Shown here piece after piece: positions 9,331 through 19,760 of a stretch of 64,000 nucleotides of DNA. The notes under the pieces are model-generated. The model worked only from the letters and a program-made list of their open reading frames with translations. It ran no database searches and was not told where the DNA came from. Numbering within the stretch: the stretch's first letter is position 1; every line of letters begins with the position of its first letter. The translations under genes and the position numbers were made by a program. Location: contig OW203732.1 of the NCBI GenBank assembly GCA_934045075.1, positions 13,866,201 to 13,930,200 on the forward strand, written 5' to 3'. This stretch comes from Yponomeuta sedellus. Its lineage: Eukaryota; Arthropoda; Insecta; Lepidoptera; Yponomeutidae.

Positions 9331-10930
9331 CCCATTCAGCGTCGCCGACCGACGACAGCCGAGTGTACCAGATTCAGCGACACTAACCCGAGCATGCTAT
9401 AGCCTTCCACACATGCACACTGCCGTTAAGATGAAGCACTGCTTCATTTTTACCGCGCCTTAGTCTTGCTTACACGGCTGAATATTTCTTTACGACCTGC
9501 TCTTATCGTGTAACATATACCGTATACGTGTCCCTGCATTCGGTTTACGGGCCACCTTATCTCGCCCGCCGTGACGAGATTTTTTATTAAGGCTTTCTTT
9601 AGCCAGGTGTTTAAGGCCATGAAACTTACAAAAACTACTAAAACTCAACTGTAACTTACATGTAAAATTTTGGTTTATTGTAGGACGTTGTGGATTGGTG
9701 TAGGACTGGTTTAGAATAACACTATAGTTAGGTTACGGTTACGCTGGTCTGAGGAAGAGGGAGGGATGGAGGGGGCCTCCGTCCCTCCCACTTCCGGACC
9801 AGTATTTACTTTATTTGGCCACGTTCAATCACTCTGGTTAAAACTCCGAAAGTTTCACTTGTCGGTACTCGTCGGATGACCATAGAGCAGATATCATTTA
9901 CTTTTTACTGGCTGCCTCGGCGAACTTTGTTCCGCCACAGAACCCGTTTATACGATTCGTTACCATGGCAACGCAATAAATAAATATCTCAGAATTATGC
10001 TTGAAAAAAGGTTACAGTAACAATAAAATATTATCCCACGGAAACGTAAATTCGTAATTCTTTTCGAAAAATAGACTTTATTTTAATCCCTAACAACCTT
10101 TGGCGTCCGCCACTAGTGAACATTCCCTTTCTACCCGAGATGGTTTCGCTCTAATTTGAGAGCTTAATAATACATTCAAATAAATGATTCTGGAATTACT
10201 TTATTCATTTTTTGACAAAACGTAAATAATTATAATAACAGGATGAATGAATATGAATCAAAACCTAAACTAACCAAAGAATTTGAAAATAATATAAATA
10301 CATCACGTTTCGTGTCTCAATTTAGATACTTGCCGATCTGTTTACCAAATTAGTAGCCTAGAAAATAGAGACAAATACACCTATAGTCACACTAACACCA
10401 TTCCATTGAACAACTATATTATGACTAGAAGACTCTAGGCCTAGTTCCACTTCAGATTGACACCTCTTCACAACTTTCTCCATTATCATCAAAAACCTTC
10501 TTAGAAGAGTCATTCCTTGCGCAACATAATTAGGTAAGTAGGTGCCATTTCTGTATCATAAAACCATACTTTTTAACGACTAAAAACATTGTTGCGATCT
10601 CAGTGAAGATGCGCCCATAAACGGTAAGTACACGAGCATTATCGCGCCGAGTCGACTCATTAACTCCTCCACAACCACAACTTAAACTCTTTATGACCTT
10701 ACCAGAGATGCAATAATTAAGTAGAATTGAAATACTGCAAAAAAATTGTTGATTTTTTTACTGCAAGTACCTACACGTAATAGAGAACTTTGGAAATATA
10801 ACCGGACTAACTTCGTAAGTTTGTGCTGGTTCACCCTGCCTATTTTTATTATCACCGTTTGTTGGGTTGTAATAACATTTCATAATCACGTCATTGCGGT
10901 GTATCTTAGGCCATACACAGCTATGATAGG
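9331..10930. other. No recognisable feature
   Basis: About 1.6 kb of unique-looking DNA. No open frame with a usable motif and no TIR or target-site duplication that I could pair. Confidence 0.4.
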
Positions 10931-10948
10931 AGGTTAGTTACCGCAAAA

Positions 10949-12090
10949 ATGCGCGCGTTGGAAGACATGTTCAAGACGATGGACTGGAAAGAAAAGGGCG
11001 TTAACATAAACGGCGACTATATCTCACACCTGCAATTTGCATATGACATAGTCTTAATGGCAGAGTCACTAGAGGAGTTGAACCAGATGCTGGCCGACTT
11101 AGCTTCAGCCTGGCGATGCATCGGTCTTGGCTTGAGCTTAGATCAAACCAATGTCATGATCATAGGCCACATTGATCCAATAATAGCCGTCGTACATGGT
11201 CACTTTCCGCACTTTTCTGAATACACTTACCGCGGGCAGATTCTGCAGTTAGGTTTGGAAAAGCAATTTCGAGAAGGAGGCCAAGAGGAGGATCCAGCTG
11301 GGCTGGGCTGCGTTTGGGAAACTACGCCGAGTCTTCTCGTCATCTATACCGCAATGTTTGAAAATGAAAGTTTTCAATCAGAGCATCCTACCTGTGATGA
11401 GTGATGACCTGCGTAGCCGAGACATGGACACTCACGAAAGGGCTGGTCCACCAGTTCAAAGTCGCTCAGCGAGCTATGGAGAGAGTTATGCTCGGAGTTT
11501 CTCTAAAGGATAGGATTCGTGACGAATGCATCCGACAGAGAATCAAAGTTATCGATATAGCTCAGAGAATTAGCAAGCTGAAGTGGCAGTGGGCAGGCCA
11601 GATCTCGCGAAGAACCGATAACCGCTGGAGTAAACATGTTCTTCAGTGAAGACCGCGACTCGGCAAACGTAGTGTAGGACGGCCTTCGACTAGGGAGGCG
11701 AGTCTCTAAAATGCATAGTTGTTCAATAGAGTCATATTTGTCCGGTAATAGATACACTATCGGTAGTCTCGTAACCAATCGCGTTGCAATGGTATAACTT
11801 GTGCTACTTAACTCGGTGTCTCGCGCTATTCGATTTTCTTCGCGAGATATGTCTATTTAATTTGCGCGGGTTATACCCCTGGAATGACATTGTACGGGTA
11901 TTGCTTTGTAGACTACCAAATTGAGGCAAATAACATCCAAATATTACACTCTAGGGCCAGGAGGGATGACGATCTGCGAAAAACCTCAGGCAGATGCTGG
12001 ATGCGGCAAGCAGAAGACAGGGCGCTATGGCACTCATTAGTGGAGGTTATGTCCAGCAGTGAACTAATATAGCCTGATGATAATGATGAT
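10949..12090 (+). pseudogene. RTE-clade LINE relic: reverse transcriptase 3' half, frameshifted
   Basis: The translation from 10949 reads through the RT palm ('NINGDYISHLQFAYDIVLMA'), the following 'LADLASAWRCIGLGLSLDQT' thumb-side segment and, after frame changes near 11230 and 11400, 'WAAFGKLRRVFSSSIPQC', 'AETWTLTKGLVHQFKVAQRA' and 'RISKLKWQWAGQISRRTDNR'. The catalytic F/YADD box reads FAYD: the first catalytic Asp is Tyr, so the enzyme would be dead even without the frameshifts. A foreign or highly diverged stretch lies at about 11700-11940. The 3' tail resumes at 11950 with 'gacagggcgctatggcac' and 'tatgtccagcagtgaact', ending in 'tgatgataatgatgatga'. The 5' half (endonuclease) is missing. 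Confidence 0.85.
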
Positions 12091-12099
12091 GACCAAAAA

Positions 12100-12580
12100 A
12101 ATGCGCAAGTCTCTCAATTAATTAAATGTTATGTATAACAATTTATTTACTTTTTTTTAAATAGCTTCCAGAATAGGCCAGTTTTTTTGCTTTTAAATAT
12201 ATAATTAGAAATTAATTTACCTTAATTATTATTAGGTATTAGTTTAAGGATTACTTTCATACACTGTTAGTTATGTAGGTATCATATTATATTTACGTTT
12301 TATCAAAAATACAATAACGTAATTCTAGAGATACAGTCTGTAAGCTTTTAGAATAAACCTCGGGCTCTAGAGCGGGCTTCGGTTTTCGCCGAAAGCACAC
12401 GAGTGTAATACTACTTCCTGCTCTTTATAAAACTTTTCTTCGCTATTTTGAAAAGTTATGTAAAATGAAGTGTCAAATTAGTTCCGATATTTCTATTACA
12501 CGAATATATCCGATTCTATCCGATAGTAGCCGAGGTATATTCTAAAACCTAACAAACTGTACGTATTTGAATTTATTACT
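12100..12580. other. No recognisable feature
   Basis: AT-rich stretch with no repeat I recognise and no meaningful open frame. Confidence 0.4.
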
Positions 12581-12946
12581 AAGCGCTCGTGGCCTAGGCG
12601 AACCGAGTGATTGGAATCAATCACTTGGTTAAGCAACAACAGGCGCGGTCAGGTACGGGATGGGTGAGCGTCCCGTGACTACCGCTAGTGGCATTTTTCC
12701 GAGCGCTTCCGTGCTTCGCAAGGCACGTAAAGCCGTTGGTGCCGGCTGTCATATAATGGCAGTCGTTAAGCCATGTCAGAGGCCTTATGGGCGGCTTGAT
12801 AACTTCTGACAGTAAGGCCCGCCACTGTCTTACAGTCCTCCACCAACCCGGACTTGGCCCCCATGGTGGAGTATGGCCTAACCTTCCTGCGAGGCAGGAA
12901 GAGACCCGTGCCCCAGCAGTGGGGACATACAAGGGTTGATAACGAC
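12581..12946 (+). mobile_element. SINE-B, full-length copy (5S rRNA-derived SINE)
   Basis: Reference copy for this window. The head contains 'ttaagcaac', 'ggcgcggtcag' and 'gggatgggtgagcg', in the same order and nearly the same spacing as box A, the intermediate element and box C of the animal 5S rRNA promoter ('ttaagcaac.tcgggcgcgg', 'ggatgggtgaccg'). The body follows: 'cgagcgcttccgtgcttcgc', 'gccggctgtcat', 'cttatgggcggcttgataac', 'ggacttggcccccatggtgg'. The tail is 'cccagcagtggggacatac' and 'aagggttgataacgac'. A palindrome gtgattGGAATCaatcac sits just upstream of box A. Confidence 0.88.
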
Positions 12947-13409
12947 TAAGCTCTGCAATGAGACTAAAACCAGCTCGAATAGGAGGAAGAAAGTCTTCTA
13001 GTGGACACCTAAGGTTTTTACGAAATAAAATATTTCGCTTTATCGAAAATAATTACGAATTCACTAACTCAACAAAGTTTAACAACAAAGTGTAATGACA
13101 AAATATGCAACTTAAGCAAAATCACATAAAAATACAAAAAAAAAAATTGTTGAACAAAAATACAGTCATTGGAAGTAGTATCGGACAAACGCCTAGCACT
13201 GGACATTTTTAAAACATGCGGCATCGATCACTTACGGAGGCGTCTGAACGTTCAAAAATTCCTTTACAAATTGCTTCAGCCCACCCGTGGCAGTTGGAGT
13301 ACTATACCCAGTCTTCGTAATAGTCGTAACTACAATGGTTAGCCATTGATGCATCGTAACTTATAAAATTATTATTGAAGTTATTATTATATTATTCTAC
13401 AGGATAAAG

Positions 13410-13450
13410 AAAGCGCACGTGGCCTAGTGAAACCGAGTGATTGAAATCTG
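13410..13450 (+). mobile_element. SINE-B, head stub
   Basis: Only the first 40 bp of the SINE-B head ('agcgcacgtggcctag', 'accgagtgattg') are present. An internally deleted or recombined copy. Confidence 0.55.
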
Positions 13451-13674
13451 AGAGACTTTATTTATTTATTTTTACAGTTATTCAGTTTACCTAGTGTATT
13501 ATTTCTGCTTAGGTTATTATTGTTAAGAATATAGCAGTTTATTTTGTACATGTTTATGGACCCGTTTTTTACAGCTGATCCAACTCTCCAAGGTTTCCTG
13601 GGCGAAATCTCTTATAGAAATAAGCTTTTTTTTTACATAAAAAAGGAAACTTGTTATTTCTTGTGTAATTACAT

Positions 13675-13870
13675 TCTTTTTAATGCACTAACCCGTGCCA
13701 AGGACAATTTTAAAAACCTATTTAGAGGCTAAAAATTCCACCCATGCCGGGATTCGAACCCGCGACCTCTGGCTATACGTGCAGGCGCTCTTTCCAACTG
13801 AGCTTATGCCCATAAGCTTAACGGCATGAGTGAAATTTCGAACCTCTTTTATTATTCTCTGTATGAAAAT
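13675..13870 (-). mobile_element. SINE-A, diverged copy
   Basis: Contains the 3' end in minus orientation ('tttttaatgcactaacccgt'), 'cctatttagaggct' and a tRNA-like module in minus orientation ('gggattcgaacccgcgac'). Then comes 'agtgaaatttcgaacctctt'. The A-box half is altered by an insertion ('tccaactgagcttatgccc'). Confidence 0.75.
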
Positions 13871-14049
13871 TAAACCTTACGTTTGCTTTATATAACACAT
13901 CAGCTAACCCCGCCAACGTACTTTTGCCATGTTAATTAGCCTACGACCTATTACGTCAACCTATCAAATATAGACACAAATTTAAAAAAAAATCGGTGAA
14001 GCGTTTCAAAGGAGTTCGATGACCGACACTATGACACGAGCTTTTTATA

Positions 14050-14600
14050 TATTAAATTATCTGACCTAGCGAACTTCGTACCGAAAGTCAATTCTTTTCT
14101 TTTCCCTCCGTATGAACCATCCTCGTACTTCAAGGAATATTCTGAAAAAAGAATTAGTAAAATCGGTTCAGCTGCTCTCTAGATTTGCGCTTACCAACAC
14201 ATTCAGTGATTCATTTTCATATTATAGACTAGCTGAGCCAACGAACTTCGTACCGCCTAACAGTCGATTTTTTAATTATTTTTTTTATTTTTCTCTCCGT
14301 AAGAACCATCCTCGTACTTCAAGGAATAATGTAAAAAAGAAATCAGCAAAATCGGTTCAGCTGCTCTCGAGATTTGCGCTTACCAACACATTTAGCGATT
14401 CATTTTTATAGTATAGACTAGTTGACCCAGCGAACGTCGTCCTATCTAACAGTCGATTCTTTTTTTTATTTCTCTCTCCGTAAGAACCATCCTCGTACTT
14501 CAAGGAAAATTCTAAAAAATCTATTAGCGAAATCGGTTCCGCTGCTCTCGAGATTTGCGCTTACCAACACATAAAATTATTAACTTTTATATTATAGAAG
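14050..14600 (+). repeat. Three tandem copies of repeat E
   Basis: Three units of about 185 bp (starting near 14060, 14230 and 14413) each carry 'cagcgaacttcgtacc'-like start, 'taagaaccatcctcgtactt', 'aaatcggttcagctgctctc' and 'gagatttgcgcttaccaaca'. Single copies occur at 20652 and 42653, and minus copies at 21470 and 23033. The class is uncertain (non-autonomous DNA or Helitron-like). The units differ enough to suggest an old tandem array. Confidence 0.72.
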
Positions 14601-15009
14601 ATATAGAAGATATAAAGCAAACGACATTGCCTTATAATAACATACTGCAAAAGTAACTTACATTTTTCTCTCCAGCCTTGTGAGTTTTGCATAATTTCAA
14701 ACTTAGCGTAAACCTACGGGCCCGACTTTTAACTGTCATCGCAACACCTCAAGAGGGTCGAACGCCACACACGATTTTCAACTTTAACGTAGTCTACACA
14801 CGATGCAAAGTCCATCGAGCGTCGAGTTATGTCGTTGTTGTGTTTAGTATAGCGACAACGACAGCCATTTAACCTGTTCGGTATAATGGAAAAGCGAGAT
14901 AATGAAAATACTGCAACAATATTTCGCTGCTGACTTTTAAAGTGCTATGTTATGTTAACACTGGCGCAGTAGACAGAGATCCAACATTGCGTATTTTTTA
15001 ATACATACA

Positions 15010-15075
15010 GTTTTAGTTAGTTATACCTGAAATTTACGCACTTAGCCTCATAGTTGCGCCATTGTTCGTAGCAAG
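15010..15075 (-). mobile_element. SINE-H 3' fragment
   Basis: 'tttagttagttatacctgaa' and 'gcacttagcctcatagttgc' match the end of the minus-strand SINE at 52080-52335. Truncated by the pentamer array that follows. Confidence 0.55.
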
Positions 15076-15185
15076 TTATGTTACGTTACGTTACGTTACG
15101 TTACGTTACGATACGTTACGATACGTTACGTTACGTTACGTTACACAAAGTTCCGCTATGCTACGCTATGCTACGCTATGCTACA
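15073..15185 (+). repeat. (ACGTT)n / (GCTAT-GCTAC)n minisatellite
   Basis: A pentamer array 'gttac' repeated about 16 times with some 'gatac' variants, then a related decamer 'gctatgctac' repeated about three times. The array abuts the mariner relic on its right. Confidence 0.9.
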
Positions 15186-15208
15186 CGAGTTTTTTTATAT
15201 TATTAGTA

Positions 15209-15969
15209 GGGGTTAAAGTATGAAATTGCCGTTTTATTGCAATAGGTTCTTTGAATTGACATAGAATCTTCATGGTTTGAGGTTTTTGAATGAAACTTTT
15301 TTCAAATGGTTTCTATGATGTTCTTTTTTTAAAAAATGTGAAACATTTGAATATCGACTTTCAATTGTTTTTGTTATTTAATTTAGACAAGAAAGATGGA
15401 TACTGCGAAAATTCGAGTGATTTTTGAATACGAGTTCCGACGCGGAACTAACGCGGCAGAAACAGCCCGCAATATCGATGCTGCGTTGGGAGAGGGGTCT
15501 ACTAATGAACGCACCGTGCGATTTTGGTTTAAACGCTTTCGTGATGGAAATTTCGACTTAAAGAACGAGCCACGAGGAAGACCGCCCACACAGGTGAATA
15601 ACGATGAATTAAGAGAGATAGTGGAAGCCGATCCTAGTCAAACTACCCAGGAATTATCAGCATGGTTTAACATTACCTTACCCAAAATATTGACTCACTT
15701 ACGTCAAATAAATAAAATAAAAAAATACGAAAAATGGGTGCCTCATGATTTGACTGATCTGCAGAAAGAAACGCGTATCCATATTTCTTGTCTAAATTGA
15801 ATAACAAAAACAATTGAAAGTCAATATTCAAATGTTTCAAATTTTTTAAAAAAAGAACATCATAGAAACCATTTGAAAAAAGTTTCATTCGAAAACCTAA
15901 AACGACGAAGATTATATGCCAACTCAAAGAACTTATTGCAATAAAACGGCAATTTCATACTGTAACCCC
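15209..15969 (+). mobile_element. Mariner deletion derivative with about 180-bp terminal inverted repeats
   Basis: The ends are inverted repeats (left 15209 to about 15395, right about 15780-15969) starting GGGGTTA[A/C]AGTATGAAATT, with a TA dinucleotide on both sides (15207-15208 and 15970-15971), the Tc1/mariner target duplication. The repeats are some 180 bp long and include the first codons of the transposase leader on one side, so the right end looks like an inverted copy of the left. Only the DNA-binding half of the transposase lies between them. Identity between the arms is high but not complete, so the copy is not brand new. Confidence 0.88.
15396..15800 (+). pseudogene. Mariner transposase N-terminus (HTH domain only)
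   Basis: The 134-codon frame encodes the paired helix-turn-helix DNA-binding region of mariner-type transposases. Helix segments are 'RVIFEYEFRRGTNAAETARN' (about residues 6-25) and 'NERTVRFWFKRFRDGNFDL' (about 37-55), followed by 'RGRPPTQV', 'VEADPSQTTQELSAW' and the diagnostic linker motif WVPHDLT (about residues 113-119). A full transposase has about 340-350 residues; the whole DD[34/37]D catalytic domain is absent and the frame ends inside the right inverted repeat. The product could at most bind DNA. The RGRP and VEADPSQT blocks are nearer the mori/maT-like mariners than Mos1; this is an inference from memory. Confidence 0.85.
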
Positions 15970-16089
15970 TAATACTTACAGTTCAGCGTATTTTATTTTA
16001 ACTGTAGTTATTTGTTTCGAACAGCTTAAATGTAACTGAATAAACAAACGATGATCAATTAAATCAGTTAACTTTTTCATTATTCTACT

Positions 16090-16255
16090 CATAGCGTCAT
16101 CACGTCACGTCTTACCGGAGGTCGTGGTTTCAATTCCCACTGGACGGCACCGTACATTTGTACAAATGGCGTCAGTTAAATAAATCTCCATGCTTGTGAT
16201 TGCATTGCCTAGAACCATAGCAAAGGGTATCCTAATTTGGGACAGGGCAAGTGAT
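16090..16255 (+). mobile_element. Possible tRNA-related SINE relic
   Basis: 'ggaggtcgtggtttcaattc' followed by 'cactggacggcaccg' looks like the T-arm and acceptor end of a tRNA-derived head. It is followed by 'gtatcctaatttgggacagg', shared with repeat P. No intact A box. Confidence 0.4.
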
Positions 16256-16584
16256 TGCTATGCGTGGAAGTTTGGTGCTTTAGAAGTAGGTAATTGGTTT
16301 AGGTCGCCGTCGAGACTAAACGCAGTTTATCACTAAACTACACGCTGAAATCTGGTTGGTTTGAGAGCCGCGATTTTGTAACTAGTAATTAAAAATAGAC
16401 TATTAATTTGAAACATCAAGGTCCTCTGCGGCGGCGGTGCGAACGATTAAGTTGATAAAGTGGCATAACACAAAATTTGTCCACAATTAGGACAATCCCT
16501 TCTTATAATAGGACGTGCACCGCGCTAGATGGCTACTATGGCCTATTTTTCAACGGTGCCTTTAAAAAAAAAAACTCGTGTATT

Positions 16585-16655
16585 TGATAGACATTAAGGC
16601 ATTAAGTTCGCCGCATTGTACAATTTTATGGTGCAATAAAGTATTAATAATAATA
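16585..16655 (+). mobile_element. LINE 3' end with (TAA)n tail
   Basis: 'ggcattaagttcgccgcatt', 'gtacaattttatggtgcaat' and 'aaagtattaataataataa' form a typical lepidopteran LINE terminus. The coding part is missing. Confidence 0.6.
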
Positions 16656-16656
16656 A

Positions 16657-17095
16657 ATACTCGCGAATAAGCCTGATACTGTGGTGGTGGACCGGGCGCA
16701 GAATAGGGCGTTTTTGGTTGACATTACTGTCCCGTATGATGAGAACCTCGTGAAGGCCGAAACAGATAAGAAAACCAAGTATCTGGACCTGGCGCACGAG
16801 GTTGCCGACATGTGGGGGGTGGTGTCGGCCGAAATCGCTCCTATAGTCCTGTCCGCGAATGGGTTAGTTCCAACCAGTCTCGTTAACCATCTGAGGCGGT
16901 TGGAACTCCGTGTGGGCATGCTTCCGGCTATCATGCAGAAGGCGGTTCTGCTTGATACAGCCCGGATAGTCCGGCGTTTTCTCTCGCTGTCGCCCTGACC
17001 TCCGGCCGCTTGGACTCCTCAGCCGGAGTGCGTCCGTCTGGCCACTCTGGTCAGACGAGACATTTACTTTTTGTATTTTCTCCATAATAATAAAA
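16657..17095 (+). pseudogene. Non-LTR retrotransposon C-terminus with restriction-like endonuclease motif
   Basis: The open frame from 16657 to the stop at 16996-16998 reads 'NKPDTVVVDRAQNRAFLVDI', then 'PYDENLVKAETDKKTKYLDL', 'HEVADMWGVVSAEIAPIVLS' and 'MQKAVLLDTARIVRRFL'. The KPD-x14-D spacing is the PD-(D/E)xK-like signature of the C-terminal nuclease of site-specific and related non-LTR elements (R2-type organisation). GC content is much higher than the surroundings. No RT domain remains, because the copy is 5'-truncated directly upstream of KPD. The frame is undamaged, so the insertion may be fairly young. A 3' UTR of about 95 bp follows. Confidence 0.78.
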
Positions 17096-17515
17096 TACCT
17101 ACGCTATAATAGCCTACAAAATCTTAATAATAATAACTACTGTTCAAGGCGAGGAGAAATATACCATAAGTACCCGCTCAAAAGAGTCGAGATTGTGTTG
17201 CCCACCGTGCGACTCATGTGCAAGCGCGTCATCGCACGAATGCGCTAGGGTTGTACCTATGATGATTATTACTGTAATAAAACGAATGTTGTGAAATAAC
17301 CATATTTATTTATGTGTCAAAAATATGTAATATAAAATGACAAGCTGACTTTGTTTGAGTTGTTATTACATCAGGCCTCCCTTTTATCACAAGCCAATTG
17401 CGGCGTCTGAAAAGAAACATTAAGGTATCAAACTTAGTTTTTCGTCATTGTAAGCGATTTAGACCGTTTAATCCTGAAATTGGAATAAGTTCTATAAACT
17501 AACATGCACATTGCA

Positions 17516-17517
17516 CA

Positions 17518-17551
<34 letters not shown>

Positions 17552-17576
17552 TGTTTGTGAGTGTGTGTATATAAGA
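17516..17576 (+). repeat. (TG)n(AG)n microsatellite
   Basis: 'tgtgtgtgtgtgtgagagag' continues as 'agagagagagtgtttgtgag'. Compound dinucleotide repeat of about 60 bp. Confidence 0.9.
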
Positions 17577-17624
17577 GAGACATAAATATACTTAATTATA
17601 ATATACAGCCATAACATACAGTAT

Positions 17625-17745
17625 TAGAATACCTCAGCGCTTGAAATTGTCAATCCGCATTGGGCACGCGTAGCAATAAAGCCCATACTCACTCTGAGAG
17701 AAAGCCTGTGGCCTGCAGTGGGACGGTTATCGGGTATATGAAAAA
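17625..17745 (+). mobile_element. SINE-C fragment
   Basis: 'aatacctcagcgcttgaaat', 'gggcacgcgtagcaataaag', 'ctctgagagaaagcctgtgg' and 'cctgcagtgggacggttat' give the complete tail end of SINE-C. Confidence 0.78.
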
Positions 17746-18094
17746 AAAAAGGAATATAAAAATCGACATTTTTAATCATTTTTGTGTGAACAACCGTTAG
17801 TTGTTTATCCAACGTCTATTAGCTTGTGTAGTTTGACCTGGATATAGAGGAGCTGCAAAGTAGCAAATTTTAATAGGGGCTCCGCAGCTGAGACGTAAAT
17901 ATTGTAACAGCCTTTATTAGTATGCCTCAAACGGTCTCGGCTATACTGGAGACTGTTTGGTTTTTTTTTTATTACATACAATAATGATATTACTGTTAAG
18001 TACTGATATATCTTTGCCATATACGTAACTAATAGTGCAGCCTGCAACTTTTATAAAAAAAATATGTTCTAGAGACCCAGGTGCGATGCCCAGT

Positions 18095-18205
18095 GAGGGC
18101 ATGTTTTCTAAGGTGTTCAAATACGTCAGCGCTTGAAATTACCAATCCGCGGTGGGAAAGCGTGATACCTAATTAAGCCCAAACTCTCTTTGGGGCACGC
18201 TGTAT
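18095..18205 (+). mobile_element. SINE-C fragment
   Basis: 'aaatacgtcagcgcttgaaa', 'ccgcggtgggaaagcgtg' and 'aagcccaaactctcttt'. The tail is degraded. Confidence 0.6.
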
Positions 18206-18264
18206 ACCAACGTATAAGTACCACCCAGTTTGGGAATCAAGGTTTCACTTAACTGAAAATCTGT

Positions 18265-18422
18265 GTCGTCGTCGTCGTCAGGCTATACTAGTCCACTGCT
18301 GGACATAGCCCTCCCCTAAAGAGCTCCACGTTGTGCTATCATAGGGGGTAATGCGCATAATCCCCACGCTGGGCATGCGGGTGGGGATCGCATTTCGGTG
18401 GAACTGTACTGCAGGGAAAATC
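18265..18422 (-). mobile_element. RTE LINE 3' tail (family D)
   Basis: Minus-strand copy of the sequence ending the RTE relic at 12090: 'aggctatactagtccactgc', 'tggacatagccctcccctaa', then 'gtgctatcatagggggtaat' and 'ggcatgcgggtggggatcg'. The 'tcgtcgtcgtc' at its start corresponds to the RTE 3' microsatellite. Confidence 0.75.
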
Positions 18423-18842
18423 TGTGTGTGTCAATTAAATAAAATATTTATTTTAAATTCATGAGATATAGTTATTTTCTTACTCTGGTTATAGTAGGTA
18501 ACTTAAGAAAACACATTCTAGAAATTCAAAAACAAAACTTTGTATGGAGAAAAGTCACTTTTTGCGGCTTTAGTATGAATATTGTTGCTATATTAATATC
18601 TAGACTTTTTTGCCGATCTGTATGAGTTACATTTTTACTCTGACACTTAATAAAATGCACCAAAATTGATAATAATACCATAATACATAGGTGCATAAAA
18701 CCTGCCTAAGGGGTTACGTAGATTCTAGATTTGGCTTCAAAATGCCTGATTTAAATTTTAGAGGTACTACTAGCATTAAGGTACGTAAGGCAAACGCAAA
18801 GAAATTAGAATCTTTTATTTATTTATTTAAGCTGCAAAAACT

Positions 18843-18935
18843 ATTAAGATAAGATGAGATAAGAATATCCTTTATTACCAGAGCACATAATTATTATAAA
18901 ACATGTAAACTTACAAAGTACTTTTACCTCTTTGT
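18843..18935 (-). mobile_element. CR1/Jockey-type LINE 3' tail
   Basis: 'agataagatgagataagaat', 'atcctttattaccagagcac' and 'aaaacatgtaaacttacaaa' match 25459-25540. On the minus strand this reads as the polyadenylation region of a LINE ending in (GATAA)-like repeats. Confidence 0.6.
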
Positions 18936-19269
18936 TTCAGGAAAAAACACGAATTATTTTGATTCTGGAAACTAAAAAGACAATGTCCTAGTCCAAGCTT
19001 GTAATCGTAGATATTCATAATTTTTAATTGTTATCTACCAATTTACATTAGAAGGTGCACTTAATTAATATTCAGCAAACGGAATGTAAATTCTTTACGT
19101 TCAAATAAATTATTTATTCTTTACAAAAAATAACACACTGAATAAAACAGAAAATAATACGATATCCAATAAATTTTCGTCAAGAACACGAATAAGAATA
19201 ATTTAAACACACAAAAAAGAACCCTAACTAAACAAACCACTCCGGAAAATATCTGAACCAAAGGATCCC

Positions 19270-19378
19270 AACACGCTGGCAGCATTGCCACGCTGCACCG
19301 CCCCCTATGATAACACAACGTGGCGCTCTTTAGGGGAGGGCTATGTCCAGCAGTGGACTAGTATAGCCTGAAGATGAC
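19270..19378 (+). mobile_element. RTE LINE 3' tail (family D)
   Basis: 'ccccctatgataacacaacg', 'tggcgctctttaggggaggg' and 'ctatgtccagcagtggacta' followed by 'gtatagcctgaagatga'. 5'-truncated plus-strand copy. Confidence 0.75.
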
Positions 19379-19760
19379 CGCCAAACAGACCCTCTGTCTA
19401 AGCCCACGGTCCCTCAAGCGGCGACCCAGCTCCCTAACAAGGATCTTGGTCTGAGACCCCCGAACCCCCATTGTCTTTACCGCAAATGAAACAAAAATAA
19501 TATCTATTTATGAAATAAATTGATTTGATTGATTGATATGAAACTGCAATACCGTTTTTAAGGCAGCTCCCCAAGGACCAATTGCCATATAAATGCAGTT
19601 TGATTTTTATTTAAGAACGACACGCCAGAACGCTATGAAAATTGGCCAATATCATTAGAGGGCACAAATTGAGGTTTTTTTGTGTTTAAAATTTCAAATA
19701 AACTTACGAAAATAATATATAGCCTCATGTAATGTTATAAGTAATGAATTAATTAGTAAT

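Noticed and set aside
12620..12690. Real 5S rRNA gene
   Set aside because: Only the internal-promoter half matches 5S rRNA; the ends do not pair and the sequence continues into a SINE body.
16644..17085. Minus-strand open frames opposite the endonuclease relic
   Set aside because: Shadows of the coding plus strand, which shows the recognisable KPD...D motif.
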